Assembly: GCF_015645095.1 (NCBI RefSeq)
Contig: NZ_JADOTW010000021.1
Span: 1 to 64,000, forward strand
DNA from: Halomonas sp. 328
GTDB lineage: Bacteria; Pseudomonadota; Gammaproteobacteria; Pseudomonadales; Halomonadaceae
DNA length: 64,000 nt
Direction of reading: 5' to 3'
Made by a program: the position numbers and the translations under genes. This document shows positions 15,902 to 24,688 of the stretch, piece by piece. Each line of letters begins with the position of its first letter. Positions within the stretch are counted from its first letter, which is position 1. The notes under the pieces were generated by a model, which worked only from the letters and a program-made list of their open reading frames with translations, was not told the DNA's origin and searched no databases.

Positions 15902-17254
15902 ATGGACATTCGCAACAAGGCCAACAGGATTCGCCTGTTCAGCTTCAATACCCCGCAGATGCGCGCCTTCCACTTCTCCTGGTTCGCCTTCCATATCTGC
16001 TTCTTCGGCTGGTTCGGCATCGCCCCGCTGATGGCGGTGGTGCGCGAGGATCTCTCCCTCACCCAGACCCAGATCGGCAATACCATCATCGCCTCGGTGC
16101 TGATCACCGTGATCGTGCGCCTGGCGATCGGCGTGCTGTGCGACAAGATCGGCCCCCGCAAGGCCTATAGCGGCCTGCTGGTGCTGGGCTCGATCCCGGT
16201 GATGAGCATCGGCCTGGCCAACAGCTTCGAGGCCTTCCTGCTGGCGAGGCTGGCGATCGGCGCCATCGGCGCCGCCTTCGTCATCACCCAGTACCACACC
16301 ACCATGATGTTCGCCCCCAATGTGGTGGGCACGGCCAATGCCACCTCGGCGGGCTGGGGTAACCTGGGCGGCGGCACCACCCAGATCCTGATGCCGCTGA
16401 TCTTCTCCGGCCTGCTGATGCTCGGCGTCAGCGAGACCCTGGGCTGGCGCCTGGCCATGGTGGTGCCCGGCGTGGTGCTCTTCGTCACCGGCATCGCCTA
16501 CTACCGCTTTACCCAGGACGCCCCCGACGGCAACTTCGATGAGCTCCGCGAGCGCGGCGAGCTGCCCCCGGCCAACGGCGAGAACGGCGCCGGCCAGAGC
16601 TTCCTGGCCGCCGCCAAGGACATTCGCGTCTGGGCCCTGTTCCTGGTCTATGCCGCCTGCTTCGGGGTCGAGCTGACCATCAACAACATCGCCGCCATCT
16701 ACTTCTTCGACCACTTCGACCTGACCCTGGCCACCGCCGGCATGCTCGCCGGGCTGTTCGGGCTGATGAACATCTTCGCCCGTACCCTGGGCGGCGTCTT
16801 CTCCGACCTCTTCGCCCGCCAGGGCGGCCTCAAGGGCCGGGTGCGCTGGCTCTTCATCGCCCTGCTCTGCGAAGGCATCGCCCTGGTGGCCTTCTCGCAG
16901 ATGCACGTGCTGTCGTACGCCATCGGCATCATGCTGGTGTTCAGCCTCTTCGTGCAGATGGCCGAGGGCGCGACTTACGGCGTGGTGCCCTTCGTCAACA
17001 AGAAGGCCATCGGCGCCGTGGCCGGCATCGTCGGCGCCGGCGGTAACGTCGGGGCGGTGGCCGCGGCCTTCCTGTTCCGCTCCGAGGCCATCACCTACCA
17101 GCAGGGGCTCTTCTATCTGGGCCTGGCGGTCCTGGTGCTGGCCTCCTGCGCCCTGCTGGTGCGCTTCTCCCCCGAGGTCGAGGCCGAGGAGGCCAAGGCC
17201 TACCGCGAGGCAGTGGGCGACGACAGCGGCGCCGGCGCCCTCTCGCTACGCTGA
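15902..17254 (+). CDS. narK: Nitrate/nitrite transporter (NarK/NasA-type MFS)
   Basis: A 450-residue protein with 12 predicted membrane segments. The nitrate/nitrite-porter family signatures are clear: a first segment with FHFSWFAFHICFFGWFGIAP, the Arg-containing helix-2 region, GWGNLGGGTTQ on helix 5, and NKKAIGAVAGIVGAGGNVG in the second half. The family imports nitrate by proton symport or nitrate/nitrite exchange. ATG at 15902 follows GACGAGGTCATAGCC; the longer frame from 15803 runs through a leader hairpin. A sigma-54 promoter and structured leader suggest it belongs to the nitrogen-control regulon of the nasA and nirBD genes 20 kb away. Confidence 0.92.
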   Translation: MDIRNKANRIRLFSFNTPQMRAFHFSWFAFHICFFGWFGIAPLMAVVREDLSLTQTQIGNTIIASVLITVIVRLAIGVLCDKIGPRKAYSGLLVLGSIPVMSIGLANSFEAFLLARLAIGAIGAAFVITQYHTTMMFAPNVVGTANATSAGWGNLGGGTTQILMPLIFSGLLMLGVSETLGWRLAMVVPGVVLFVTGIAYYRFTQDAPDGNFDELRERGELPPANGENGAGQSFLAAAKDIRVWALFLVYAACFGVELTINNIAAIYFFDHFDLTLATAGMLAGLFGLMNIFARTLGGVFSDLFARQGGLKGRVRWLFIALLCEGIALVAFSQMHVLSYAIGIMLVFSLFVQMAEGATYGVVPFVNKKAIGAVAGIVGAGGNVGAVAAAFLFRSEAITYQQGLFYLGLAVLVLASCALLVRFSPEVEAEEAKAYREAVGDDSGAGALSLR

Positions 17255-17312
17255 TCCCCGCGACCACGACGCCAAACCGCCGCCCTCCAGGGCGGCGGTT
17301 TTCGTTGCTCCG

Positions 17313-18254
17313 TCAGGACGCACCGCCCGCGTTGATCAGCGCCTCCGGGGTGGCAAAATCCTCCTCGGCGATCTGCTCGTCCAGGAAGTCGAGCAGGGCC
17401 CGCACCGCCGGCAAGAGCCCCCGGCGGGAGGGGAAGACCGCATGCAGGATCCCGCCCCGGGGCTCCCAGCCCGGCAACACATCGACCAGGCGCCCCGCCT
17501 GCATATCCCGCGCCCCCACCAATAGCCCCAGCTTGACCACCCCGAGCCCCTCCAGGGCCGCGGTATGCAGGGTCTCGGCGCTGTCGGTGACCAGCCGCGG
17601 CCGGTGGGGAATCTGCGCGCTGGCGCCATCGGGCCCCACCAGATCCCAGCAGTGGCGGTGGTCATACTGCTCGAAATCGAGGCTCGGCAGCTCGGCGAGA
17701 TCCGCCGGACTGCGCGGCCGTGGCCGGTCGGCAAACAGCGTCGGCGCGGCCATCAGCCGCTGGGGACTCGCCGCCAGCACCTTCATGGTCAGGTCGCTGT
17801 CCTCCAGGGGCGGGAAGCGCACCCGGATCGCCAGGTCGAACCCCTCCTTGATCACGTCCACCCGCCGGCTGGTCGCCTCCACTTGCACCTCGACCCGGGG
17901 ACAGCGCGCCATGAAGCGCACCAGCAGCGGCGTGATCAGGTAGTGCAGCACGCTGGGCGCACAGCTCAGCCGCACCGTGCCCTGGGGCTCGGCGTGATGG
18001 CGCTGGATCAGCTCCTCGGCGGCCTCCGCCTCCACCAGCATCGCCAGGCAGTGGCGATAGTAGGCCTGCCCCAGCTCGGTGACCGAAAAGTGTCGCGTGG
18101 AGCGCTGAATCAGGCGGGTGGCGAGGCGCTCCTCGAGCTGGGTGATACGCCGGCTCAGCTTCGACTTGGGAATGCCCAGGGCGCGCCCGGCCGGGGCGAA
18201 GCCGCCATGGTCCACCACCTGCACGAAGTAGTAGAGGTCATTGAGGTCCTGCAT
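17313..18254 (-). CDS. LysR-family regulator
   Basis: A 313-residue LysR protein. The helix-turn-helix region is FVQVVDHGGFAPAGRALGIP followed by KSKLSRRITQLEERLATRLI, a pattern common to the CrgA/DmlR subgroup. The inducer-binding domain begins near residue 90. ATG at 18254 follows TAGGACGATAGA. It is divergent from the second pirin gene with 121 bp between, so it likely regulates the pirin-ycaC pair. The effector is unknown; in related systems aromatic or quinone compounds serve. The C-terminal tail is slightly longer than usual. Confidence 0.87.
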   Translation of the reverse strand: MQDLNDLYYFVQVVDHGGFAPAGRALGIPKSKLSRRITQLEERLATRLIQRSTRHFSVTELGQAYYRHCLAMLVEAEAAEELIQRHHAEPQGTVRLSCAPSVLHYLITPLLVRFMARCPRVEVQVEATSRRVDVIKEGFDLAIRVRFPPLEDSDLTMKVLAASPQRLMAAPTLFADRPRPRSPADLAELPSLDFEQYDHRHCWDLVGPDGASAQIPHRPRLVTDSAETLHTAALEGLGVVKLGLLVGARDMQAGRLVDVLPGWEPRGGILHAVFPSRRGLLPAVRALLDFLDEQIAEEDFATPEALINAGGAS

Positions 18255-18375
18255 TCTATCGTCCTATTATTGCAACGCTGGGTGTTATATTAGCCGTCTA
18301 GTGGAATCACCGTTCTTTAAATAGGCTATCCATCATCGGGAGACGACGCTTCTCCCCCTTGATAGGAGCCAACCG

Positions 18376-19248
18376 ATGAAAAAGATCCAGGCAGTATACG
18401 GTGCCCCGCACGGCCATTGGGTCGGCGATGGCTTCCCGGTGCGCTCCCTGCTCAGCTACGACCGCCTGGGCGCCGAGCACCTCAGCCCCTTCCTGCTGCT
18501 CGACCATGCCGGCCCCCATCGCTTCGAGCCTAGCCGGTATCGCCGCGGCGTGGGCCCCCATCCCCACCGGGGCTTCGAGACCGTGACCCTGGTCTACCAG
18601 GGCGCCCTGGAGCACCGCGACTCGGCAGGGCACGGCGGCCGGATCGGCGAAGGCGACGTCCAGTGGATGACCGCCGGCGCCGGCATCGTCCACGAGGAGT
18701 ACCACGCCCCGGCCTTCGCCGAGGCCGGCGGCATCCTGGAGATGGTGCAGCTGTGGGTCAACCTGCCGGCCCGGGACAAGTCCGCCCCGCCGGCCTACCA
18801 GACCCTGCTCGACGGCGAGATTCCGCGAATCGCCCTGCCGAATGAGGCCGGACAGGTCAGGGTGGTGGCGGGCCGCTATCTTGATCAAACGGGCCCGGCG
18901 CGCACCTTCACCCCGATCAATGTCTGGGACCTGCGCCTGGTGGCCGGCGGCGATGCCCACCTCGAGGTTCCCGAGGGCCATACCACCCTGCTGGTGGTGC
19001 TGGAGGGCACGCTGCTGGTCAACGGCGAGCGCATCGTCCGCGACGAGAGCGTCGTCGCCTTCGAGCGTCGCGGCGACACCCTCCACCTGGAGGCCAATAA
19101 CGACGCCACGCTACTGCTGCTGAGCGGCGAGCCCATCGATGAACCGGTGGCCGGCCAGGGCCCCTTCGTGATGAATCACGAGGCCGAGCTCCACCAAGCC
19201 TTTGCCGACTTCCAGACCGGGAAGTTCGGCAACCCAGGAGGCGCATGA
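18376..19248 (+). CDS. Pirin family protein, second paralogue
   Basis: A 290-residue bicupin, divergent in sequence from the other two pirins here. Metal ligands are retained in the N-terminal cupin: GPHPHRGFETVTL and GIVHEEYH. The C-terminal cupin carries LLVVLEGTLLVNGERIVRDE and the usual ending GPFVMNHEAELHQAFADFQ. AGGAG lies upstream of the ATG. A YcaC-like hydrolase follows 78 bp later in the same direction; pirin and isochorismatase-type genes often sit together, suggesting one stress response. Confidence 0.88.
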   Translation: MKKIQAVYGAPHGHWVGDGFPVRSLLSYDRLGAEHLSPFLLLDHAGPHRFEPSRYRRGVGPHPHRGFETVTLVYQGALEHRDSAGHGGRIGEGDVQWMTAGAGIVHEEYHAPAFAEAGGILEMVQLWVNLPARDKSAPPAYQTLLDGEIPRIALPNEAGQVRVVAGRYLDQTGPARTFTPINVWDLRLVAGGDAHLEVPEGHTTLLVVLEGTLLVNGERIVRDESVVAFERRGDTLHLEANNDATLLLLSGEPIDEPVAGQGPFVMNHEAELHQAFADFQTGKFGNPGGA

Positions 19249-19326
19249 ATCGACTCATGCCCTCCACTCCCTGGCCGGCGATGATCGCCGGCCAGGGTAA
19301 CCCACGACCGCGAAAGGAGAACGATC

Positions 19327-19953
19327 ATGTCCTTTACCTATAACCGACTGAACAAGGATGACGTGGCCCTGCTGATGGTGGATCACCAGGCCGGCCTGCT
19401 CTCCCTGGTGCGCGACTACAGCCCGGACGACTTCAAGAACAACGTCCTGGCCCTGGCCGACATCGCCAAGTTCTTCGACATTCCCACCATCCTCACCACC
19501 AGCTTCGAGACCGGCCCCAATGGCCCCATCGTCCCGGAGCTCAAGGAGATGTTCCCCCAGGCCCCCTACTTCGCCCGCCCCGGGCAGATCAACGCCTGGG
19601 ACAACGAAGAGTTCGTCGCCGCCATCAAGGCCACCGGCAAGAAGCAGCTGCTGATCGCCGGGGTGGTCACCGAGGTGTGCGTGGCCTTCCCGGCCCTCTC
19701 CGCCCTGGAGGAGGGCTATGAGGTCTTCGTGGTCACCGACGCTTCCGGCACCTTCAACCAGACCACCCGGGACGCCGCCTGGGATCGCATGTCCCAGGCC
19801 GGCGCCCAGCTGATGACCTGGTTCGGGGTGGGCTGCGAGCTGCACCGCGACTGGCGCAACGATATCGAGGGCTTCGGCGGCCTGCTGGCCGGCCACCTGC
19901 CCGCCTATGCCAACCTGATGCAGAGCTACAACCAGCAGAGCCAGCAAGGCTAA
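19327..19953 (+). CDS. ycaC: Isochorismatase-fold cysteine hydrolase (YcaC-like)
   Basis: A 208-residue cytosolic hydrolase. The catalytic triad of the family is visible: Asp in LLMVDHQAGL, Lys in the middle helix region, and the nucleophilic Cys in GVVTEVCVAFPALSALEEGY. Length and sequence character match YcaC of E. coli and Pseudomonas, which form octamers; the physiological substrate is unknown. GAAAGGAG precedes the ATG. It follows a pirin gene with a small gap and precedes another pirin gene. Confidence 0.87.
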   Translation: MSFTYNRLNKDDVALLMVDHQAGLLSLVRDYSPDDFKNNVLALADIAKFFDIPTILTTSFETGPNGPIVPELKEMFPQAPYFARPGQINAWDNEEFVAAIKATGKKQLLIAGVVTEVCVAFPALSALEEGYEVFVVTDASGTFNQTTRDAAWDRMSQAGAQLMTWFGVGCELHRDWRNDIEGFGGLLAGHLPAYANLMQSYNQQSQQG

Positions 19954-20125
19954 GCCGAGGCATCCGCCATCGCCCCGCGAGGCAGCGCCCGCCTGGCTCG
20001 ACCGGTAGGCCCGCCCCCCGGGGCGACTCCATCGGAATAGCGTCGAAGGCTCGGCACCTGGCAAGGCCCCACAGGGCCTATGCTAAGGGCCGAGCCTTCT
20101 CCCTTGACTTCAGGAAACCCGAACC

Positions 20126-21067
20126 ATGAGCAATCTCGTCAACGAACGCGAGCTCGCCACCTCCCTCGACTGTCCGGTCGTCGATGGCAAGCGCCAGGTG
20201 CAGCACGTCACGCCGCACAGCGCCGAGGTGGGCGGCATCCCCGTCAATCGCGCCCTGCCCCGCCGCCAGCGCCGGCTGATCGGCGCCTGGTGCTTCCTCG
20301 ATCATATCGGCCCCGCCGACTTCGCGGCGGACGACCCCGGCCTCAAGGTCGGGCCCCATCCGCATATCGGCCTGCAGACCTTCACCTGGATGATCGAGGG
20401 CGAGATCCTCCATCGCGATAGCCTGGGCACCGCCCAGGTGATCCGCCCCGGCCAGGTCAACCTGATGACCGCCGGCCGCGGCATCAGCCATACCGAAGAG
20501 TCGCTCCCCGGCGAGGCGACCCTGCACGCCGCCCAGCTATGGATCGCCCTGCCCGAGGCGGATCGCGCCACCGACCCGCGCTTCGATCACTACCCGACCC
20601 TGCCGCGCTGGCAAGAAGAAGGCACCGAGCTGACCCTGCTGGTCGGTGACTTCGCCGGTCACCGGGCCCCGACCCTGACCTTCTCGCCCCTGGTGGCCCT
20701 CGACCTGGCCAGCCCCCGAGGCGGCCAGTTGCGCCTGCCGCTACGCGCGGATTTCGAATACGGCCTGCTGCCCCTGGAGGGCGACCTGGCGATCGAGGGC
20801 GAGACCTTCCCGCCCAACGAGCTGGCCTACCTGGGCCGCGGCCGCGACGAGGTGACGGTGACCCTGCCAACCGGCGGCCGGGTCCTGCTGGTGGGGGGCG
20901 AGCCCCTGGGCGAGGAGATCCTGATCTGGTGGAACTTCGTCGGCCACAGCAAGGCCGAGATCGCCGAGGCCCAGCGCGACTGGGAGGCCGAGAGCCCCCG
21001 CTTCGGCACCATCCCCGAGTTCGACGGCCCACGGCTGACCGCCCCGCCGCTGCCCTGGAAAGCCTGA
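20126..21067 (+). CDS. Pirin family protein, third paralogue
   Basis: A 313-residue bicupin with an N-terminal extension of about 45 residues compared with the other two. Metal ligands are retained: GPHPHIGLQTFTWM and GISHTEESL. It lacks the FVMN(T/H) C-terminal signature and instead ends with WWNFVGHSKAEIAEAQRDWE, marking a different pirin subfamily. AGGAAACCCGAACC precedes the ATG. Downstream, in the same direction and closely spaced, are an FMN reductase and a monooxygenase-like membrane protein, so these three probably form one operon. Confidence 0.87.
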   Translation: MSNLVNERELATSLDCPVVDGKRQVQHVTPHSAEVGGIPVNRALPRRQRRLIGAWCFLDHIGPADFAADDPGLKVGPHPHIGLQTFTWMIEGEILHRDSLGTAQVIRPGQVNLMTAGRGISHTEESLPGEATLHAAQLWIALPEADRATDPRFDHYPTLPRWQEEGTELTLLVGDFAGHRAPTLTFSPLVALDLASPRGGQLRLPLRADFEYGLLPLEGDLAIEGETFPPNELAYLGRGRDEVTVTLPTGGRVLLVGGEPLGEEILIWWNFVGHSKAEIAEAQRDWEAESPRFGTIPEFDGPRLTAPPLPWKA

Positions 21068-21098
21068 TTCTCTTCTCGACCCCAGCCAAGGAGGCCCC

Positions 21099-21698
21099 AT
21101 GAGCGACAGCCCCCGCATCCTGGTCTTCGCCGGCAGTACCCGGCGCGGCTCCCACAACGCCCACCTGGCCCGGCTCGCCACCGAGTCCCTGGAGCGCCAC
21201 GGCGCCCGAGTCACCCGGATCGACCTCAAGGACTACCCCCTGCCCCTCTACGACGGCGACCTGGAGGCCGCCGAGGGGCTGCCGGCCCAGGCCCGGCGCC
21301 TGCAGGCCCTGCTCGCCGAGCACCAGGGGCTGCTGATCGCCTCGCCGGAGTACAACGGCTTCCCCACCCCGCTGCTCAAGAACACCCTGGACTGGATGAC
21401 CCGTCCCGATGGCGAGCGCAGCGGCCTGGCCCTGTTCGCCGACAAGGTGGCGGCGGTGGTGGCGGCCTCCCCCGGGGCCCTGGGCGGCATGCGCAGCCTG
21501 GGCCTGACCCGCCAGCTGCTCGGCAACCTGGGGGTGATGGTGCTACCCAACCCCCTGGCCCTGCCCCGCGCCGCCCAGGCCTTCGGCGAGGACGGCGACC
21601 TGGAGGAAGACGCCGTGCGCCAGCGCCTCGATGCCCTCTGCCACCGCCTGGTGAATACCCTCGGCCGCCTGAATCCCACCGATGGAGAGACCCCATGA
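21099..21698 (+). CDS. NAD(P)H-dependent FMN reductase (ChrR/YieF-like)
   Basis: A 199-residue flavodoxin-fold reductase. The phosphate-binding loop is GSTRRGSHNAHLARL, and the second flavin loop is SPEYNGFPTPLLKNTLDW, diagnostic of the NADPH-dependent FMN reductase family (ChrR, YieF, azobenzene reductases). It reduces quinones, chromate or azo compounds with two electrons and may support quinone detoxification. CAAGGAGGCCCC precedes the ATG. Its stop overlaps the start of the next gene (ATGA). Confidence 0.88.
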   Translation: MSDSPRILVFAGSTRRGSHNAHLARLATESLERHGARVTRIDLKDYPLPLYDGDLEAAEGLPAQARRLQALLAEHQGLLIASPEYNGFPTPLLKNTLDWMTRPDGERSGLALFADKVAAVVAASPGALGGMRSLGLTRQLLGNLGVMVLPNPLALPRAAQAFGEDGDLEEDAVRQRLDALCHRLVNTLGRLNPTDGETP

Positions 21699-22273
21699 GC
21701 GATACCTCCCCTCCCGCGGATATCCATTGCGACGGCGCCACCCTGCAGATTCACCATAAGGTTCGGCCCGAGGCCCGGGAGCGCTACGAGACCTGGCTGC
21801 GCCAGATCATCGAGGCCGCCGGGCGCTTCCCCGGCCACCAGGGGGTGCATATCCTGCGCCCGCCGGCACAGGGCCAGGACTACGAGATCGCGGTGCGCTT
21901 CGCCAGCGAAGAAGATGCCCAGCGCTGGCGAGAGTCCAACGAGCGCCGGGAGCTGCTGGCGGTGATCCAGCCGGAACTCGCCCAGGACGAGCGCCTCGAA
22001 ATCCTCAGCGGTATCGATTTCTGGTTCACCCCCCCGGAGTCCGGCGCCAAGGTGCCGGTGCGCTGGAAGCAGTGGCTGATCACCACCTCAGTGATCTGGC
22101 CCCTGACCATCCTGGTACCGCTGCTCTGGTGGCCGCTGTTCCGGGTCGCCCCGGTACTCGAGACCTGGGGCCTGCGCCATGGGCTGGTGGCGGCGACCAT
22201 CGTCGCCCTGGTGGTCTATGTGGTGATGCCGCGAGTCGTCCGCCGGGTCTCGCCCTGGCTGCATCGACGCTAA
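21695..22273 (+). CDS. Antibiotic-biosynthesis-monooxygenase domain protein with C-terminal membrane helices
   Basis: A 192-residue two-part protein. Residues about 15-110 form an ABM ferredoxin-like domain (HHKVRPEARERYETWLRQII, GRFPGHQGVHILRPP). Residues about 125-185 contain two transmembrane helices (LITTSVIWPLTILVPLLWWP and LVAATIVALVVYVVMPRVV). Membrane-anchored ABM proteins of this kind are common but uncharacterised. Translational coupling to the FMN reductase gene suggests a redox-linked role, possibly with quinones. There is no signal peptide before the ABM domain, so that domain should face the cytoplasm. Confidence 0.8.
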   Translation: MSDTSPPADIHCDGATLQIHHKVRPEARERYETWLRQIIEAAGRFPGHQGVHILRPPAQGQDYEIAVRFASEEDAQRWRESNERRELLAVIQPELAQDERLEILSGIDFWFTPPESGAKVPVRWKQWLITTSVIWPLTILVPLLWWPLFRVAPVLETWGLRHGLVAATIVALVVYVVMPRVVRRVSPWLHRR

Positions 22274-22306
22274 GCCAACCCCACCACGATCCCAGCTTCC
22301 GTGACG

Positions 22307-24688
22307 CTAAGCCAGGCGGCGGCTGGGTACCAGCTGCACCGCCACCGCCTTGGCCACCGGGGTATCGCTGCCCTCGCCCACCCGCTCCAGGGGCATCAGC
22401 GCATTGGTCTCCGGGTAGTAGGCGGCGCAACAGCCCGGCGGGGTGTCATAGGCCACCAGGCGGAAGGCCGGCGCCCGGCGCGGCTCGCCTCGCCTCTCTC
22501 CTCGATAAGACTCCCCCAGCAGGTCCACCCAGTCGCCGGCGCGCAGGCCCAGCCGCGCCAGGTCGTCGGGATGGACGAAGAGCACCCGGCGCTGCCCCTT
22601 GACCCCGCGATAGCGATCGTCATAGCCATAGACGGTGGTGTTGTACTGGTCGTGGCTGCGCAGGGTCTGCAGGGTCAGCCAGCCCGGGCGCCCGGCCAGG
22701 CGCTGGTGCATCACCGCCTCGGGCAGGCCACCGGCGGCGAACTCGGCGCGTCCGGAGTCGGTGGGAAAGTCACGCCGGCGGGCCGGGTTGTCGAGGGTAA
22801 AGCCCCGGGGCGCCGCCAAGCGGGCGTTGAAGTCCGCGAAGCCGGGAATCACCGCGGCGATCTCGTCGCGGATACGGTCGTAGTCCGCCACCAGGGCCGT
22901 CCAGTCCACCACCGTCGGATCGATACCCCGCCGCGGCAGCACCCGGGCCAGGGTCGCCGCGGCGATTCCGGCGACGATGGCCGGCTCCGAGCGCAGCTCG
23001 GGCGAGGCCGGCGTCAGGCGCCCGGCGCTGGCATGCACCGCCGACATGGAGTCCTCGACGCTGATGCGCTGGGGCCGGCCCTCGGGGCCCTGGCGGTCTA
23101 TCTCGCTGCGCCCCAGGCAGGGCAGGATCAGCGCCTCCCGCCCGGTGATCAGGTGGCTGCGGTTGAGCTTGGTGCTGATCTGCACCGTCAGCCCGGCCCG
23201 GCGCAGGGCCGCCTCGGTGCGCGGCGTGTCCGGGGTGGCCCGGGCGAAGTTGCCGCCCAGGCCGATAAAGACCTCGGCCTGCCCCGCCTCCAGGGCCTGC
23301 AGGGCACCCTTGGTATTGAGCCCGGGGTGGCGCGGCATGGGCACCCCGTAGCGCGCCTCCAGGGCATCCAGCAGCCAGGTCGGTGCCGTCTCGTCGATGC
23401 CCATGGTGCGGTCACCCTGCACATTGGAGTGGCCGCGTACCGGGCAGGCACCGGCCCCGACGCGACCGACATGGCCGCCCAGCAGCAGCAGGTTGATGAT
23501 CTCGCGCACCGTGGCCACCGAGTGCTCGTGCTGGGTGATACCCATGGCCCAGGTGATGATCACCCGCGGGGCGCCGGCGTAGATCTCGGCCAGGCGCGCC
23601 ATCTCTTCCCGCCCCACGCCGGCCTGGGCCTCCAGCGTCGCCCAGTCGCAGGCCAGCACCGCTTCCCGCCAGGCCGCGTAGCACCGGGTATGAGCCTCGA
23701 TAAAGGCGCGATCCGGGGTGAAGGTGCCCGCCGCCTGCCTGGCGAAGAGCGCCTTGGCCAGGCCGCGCAGCAGCGCCATGTCGCCGCCCAGCCGCGGCTG
23801 CACATAGTGGCCGGCGATGGGGTGGCTGCCGGCATGCAGCATCTCGACCTTGCGCTGGGGGTCGGCGAAGCGCTCCAGGCCGCGCTCGCGCAGGGGGTTG
23901 ATGGCCACGATGGTGGCGCCCCGCTCCGCCGCCCGGCGCAGGTCCCCCAGCATCCGCGGGTGATTGGTGCCGGGGTTCTGGCCCAGCACGAAGATGGCAT
24001 CCGCTGCCTCGAAGTCCTCCAGGCGCACCGTGCCCTTGCTCACCCCCAGGCTCGCCGTCATGCCCAGGCCGCTGGCTTCGTGGCACATATTGGAGCAGTC
24101 GGGGAAGTTGTTGGTACCGTACAGGCGCACGAACAGCTGGTAGAGGTAGGCGGCCTCGTTACTGGCCCGCCCCGAGGTGTAGAAGAGCGCCCGATCCGTG
24201 TCATCGAGGCCGGCCAGGCGCTCGGCGATCAGCGCGAAGGCGGCGTCCCAGCCGATGGGCCGATAGCGATCCGTGGCGGCATCATAGTAGAGGGGCTCGA
24301 CGAGGCGGCCCTGGGCCTCCAGGCGGCAGTCGTCCCAATTCAGCAGTTCGCTCACCGCATGGCGGGCGAAGAAGTCGCGGCCCACCCGCTTGGCGGTGGC
24401 CTCCCAGGCCACTGCCTTGGCGCCGTTCTCGCAGAACTCGAAGGCGGCGCCATGGGTCGGGTCGCCCCAGGCACAGCCCGGGCAGTCGAAACCGTCGGCC
24501 TGATTCATCGCCAGCAGCGCCCGCACCCCGGTCAACGGGGCACCGCTGCGCGCCAGCTGGCGGCCGACGCTCTTCAGCGCGCCCCAGCCCCCGGCGGGGC
24601 CATGGTAAGGGGCCAGGGAGGGCGTGCCGGCCAGGCGCTTCTCGGTCAACGGCAGTGTCGCCTCGGGCGAGGTGTCGACTTGGCTCAT
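22307..24688 (-). CDS. FdhF/YdeP-family molybdopterin oxidoreductase
   Basis: A 793-residue protein of the YdeP subgroup of formate dehydrogenase alpha subunits. The N-terminal cysteines are in FDCPGCAWGDP rather than a full four-Cys ferredoxin motif. Molybdopterin-binding segments include TSGRASNEAAYLYQLFVRLY, NNFPDCSNMCHEASG, GQNPGTNHPR, GACPVRGHSNVQGDRTMGI and the C-terminal TLRSHDQYNTTVYGYDDRYR. Substrate is unknown; E. coli YdeP is linked to acid resistance. Its start overlaps the fdhD stop (ATGA), fitting FdhD-dependent sulfuration of its cofactor. The product should be cytoplasmic, as no Tat signal is seen. Confidence 0.9.
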   Translation of the reverse strand: MSQVDTSPEATLPLTEKRLAGTPSLAPYHGPAGGWGALKSVGRQLARSGAPLTGVRALLAMNQADGFDCPGCAWGDPTHGAAFEFCENGAKAVAWEATAKRVGRDFFARHAVSELLNWDDCRLEAQGRLVEPLYYDAATDRYRPIGWDAAFALIAERLAGLDDTDRALFYTSGRASNEAAYLYQLFVRLYGTNNFPDCSNMCHEASGLGMTASLGVSKGTVRLEDFEAADAIFVLGQNPGTNHPRMLGDLRRAAERGATIVAINPLRERGLERFADPQRKVEMLHAGSHPIAGHYVQPRLGGDMALLRGLAKALFARQAAGTFTPDRAFIEAHTRCYAAWREAVLACDWATLEAQAGVGREEMARLAEIYAGAPRVIITWAMGITQHEHSVATVREIINLLLLGGHVGRVGAGACPVRGHSNVQGDRTMGIDETAPTWLLDALEARYGVPMPRHPGLNTKGALQALEAGQAEVFIGLGGNFARATPDTPRTEAALRRAGLTVQISTKLNRSHLITGREALILPCLGRSEIDRQGPEGRPQRISVEDSMSAVHASAGRLTPASPELRSEPAIVAGIAAATLARVLPRRGIDPTVVDWTALVADYDRIRDEIAAVIPGFADFNARLAAPRGFTLDNPARRRDFPTDSGRAEFAAGGLPEAVMHQRLAGRPGWLTLQTLRSHDQYNTTVYGYDDRYRGVKGQRRVLFVHPDDLARLGLRAGDWVDLLGESYRGERRGEPRRAPAFRLVAYDTPPGCCAAYYPETNALMPLERVGEGSDTPVAKAVAVQLVPSRRLA

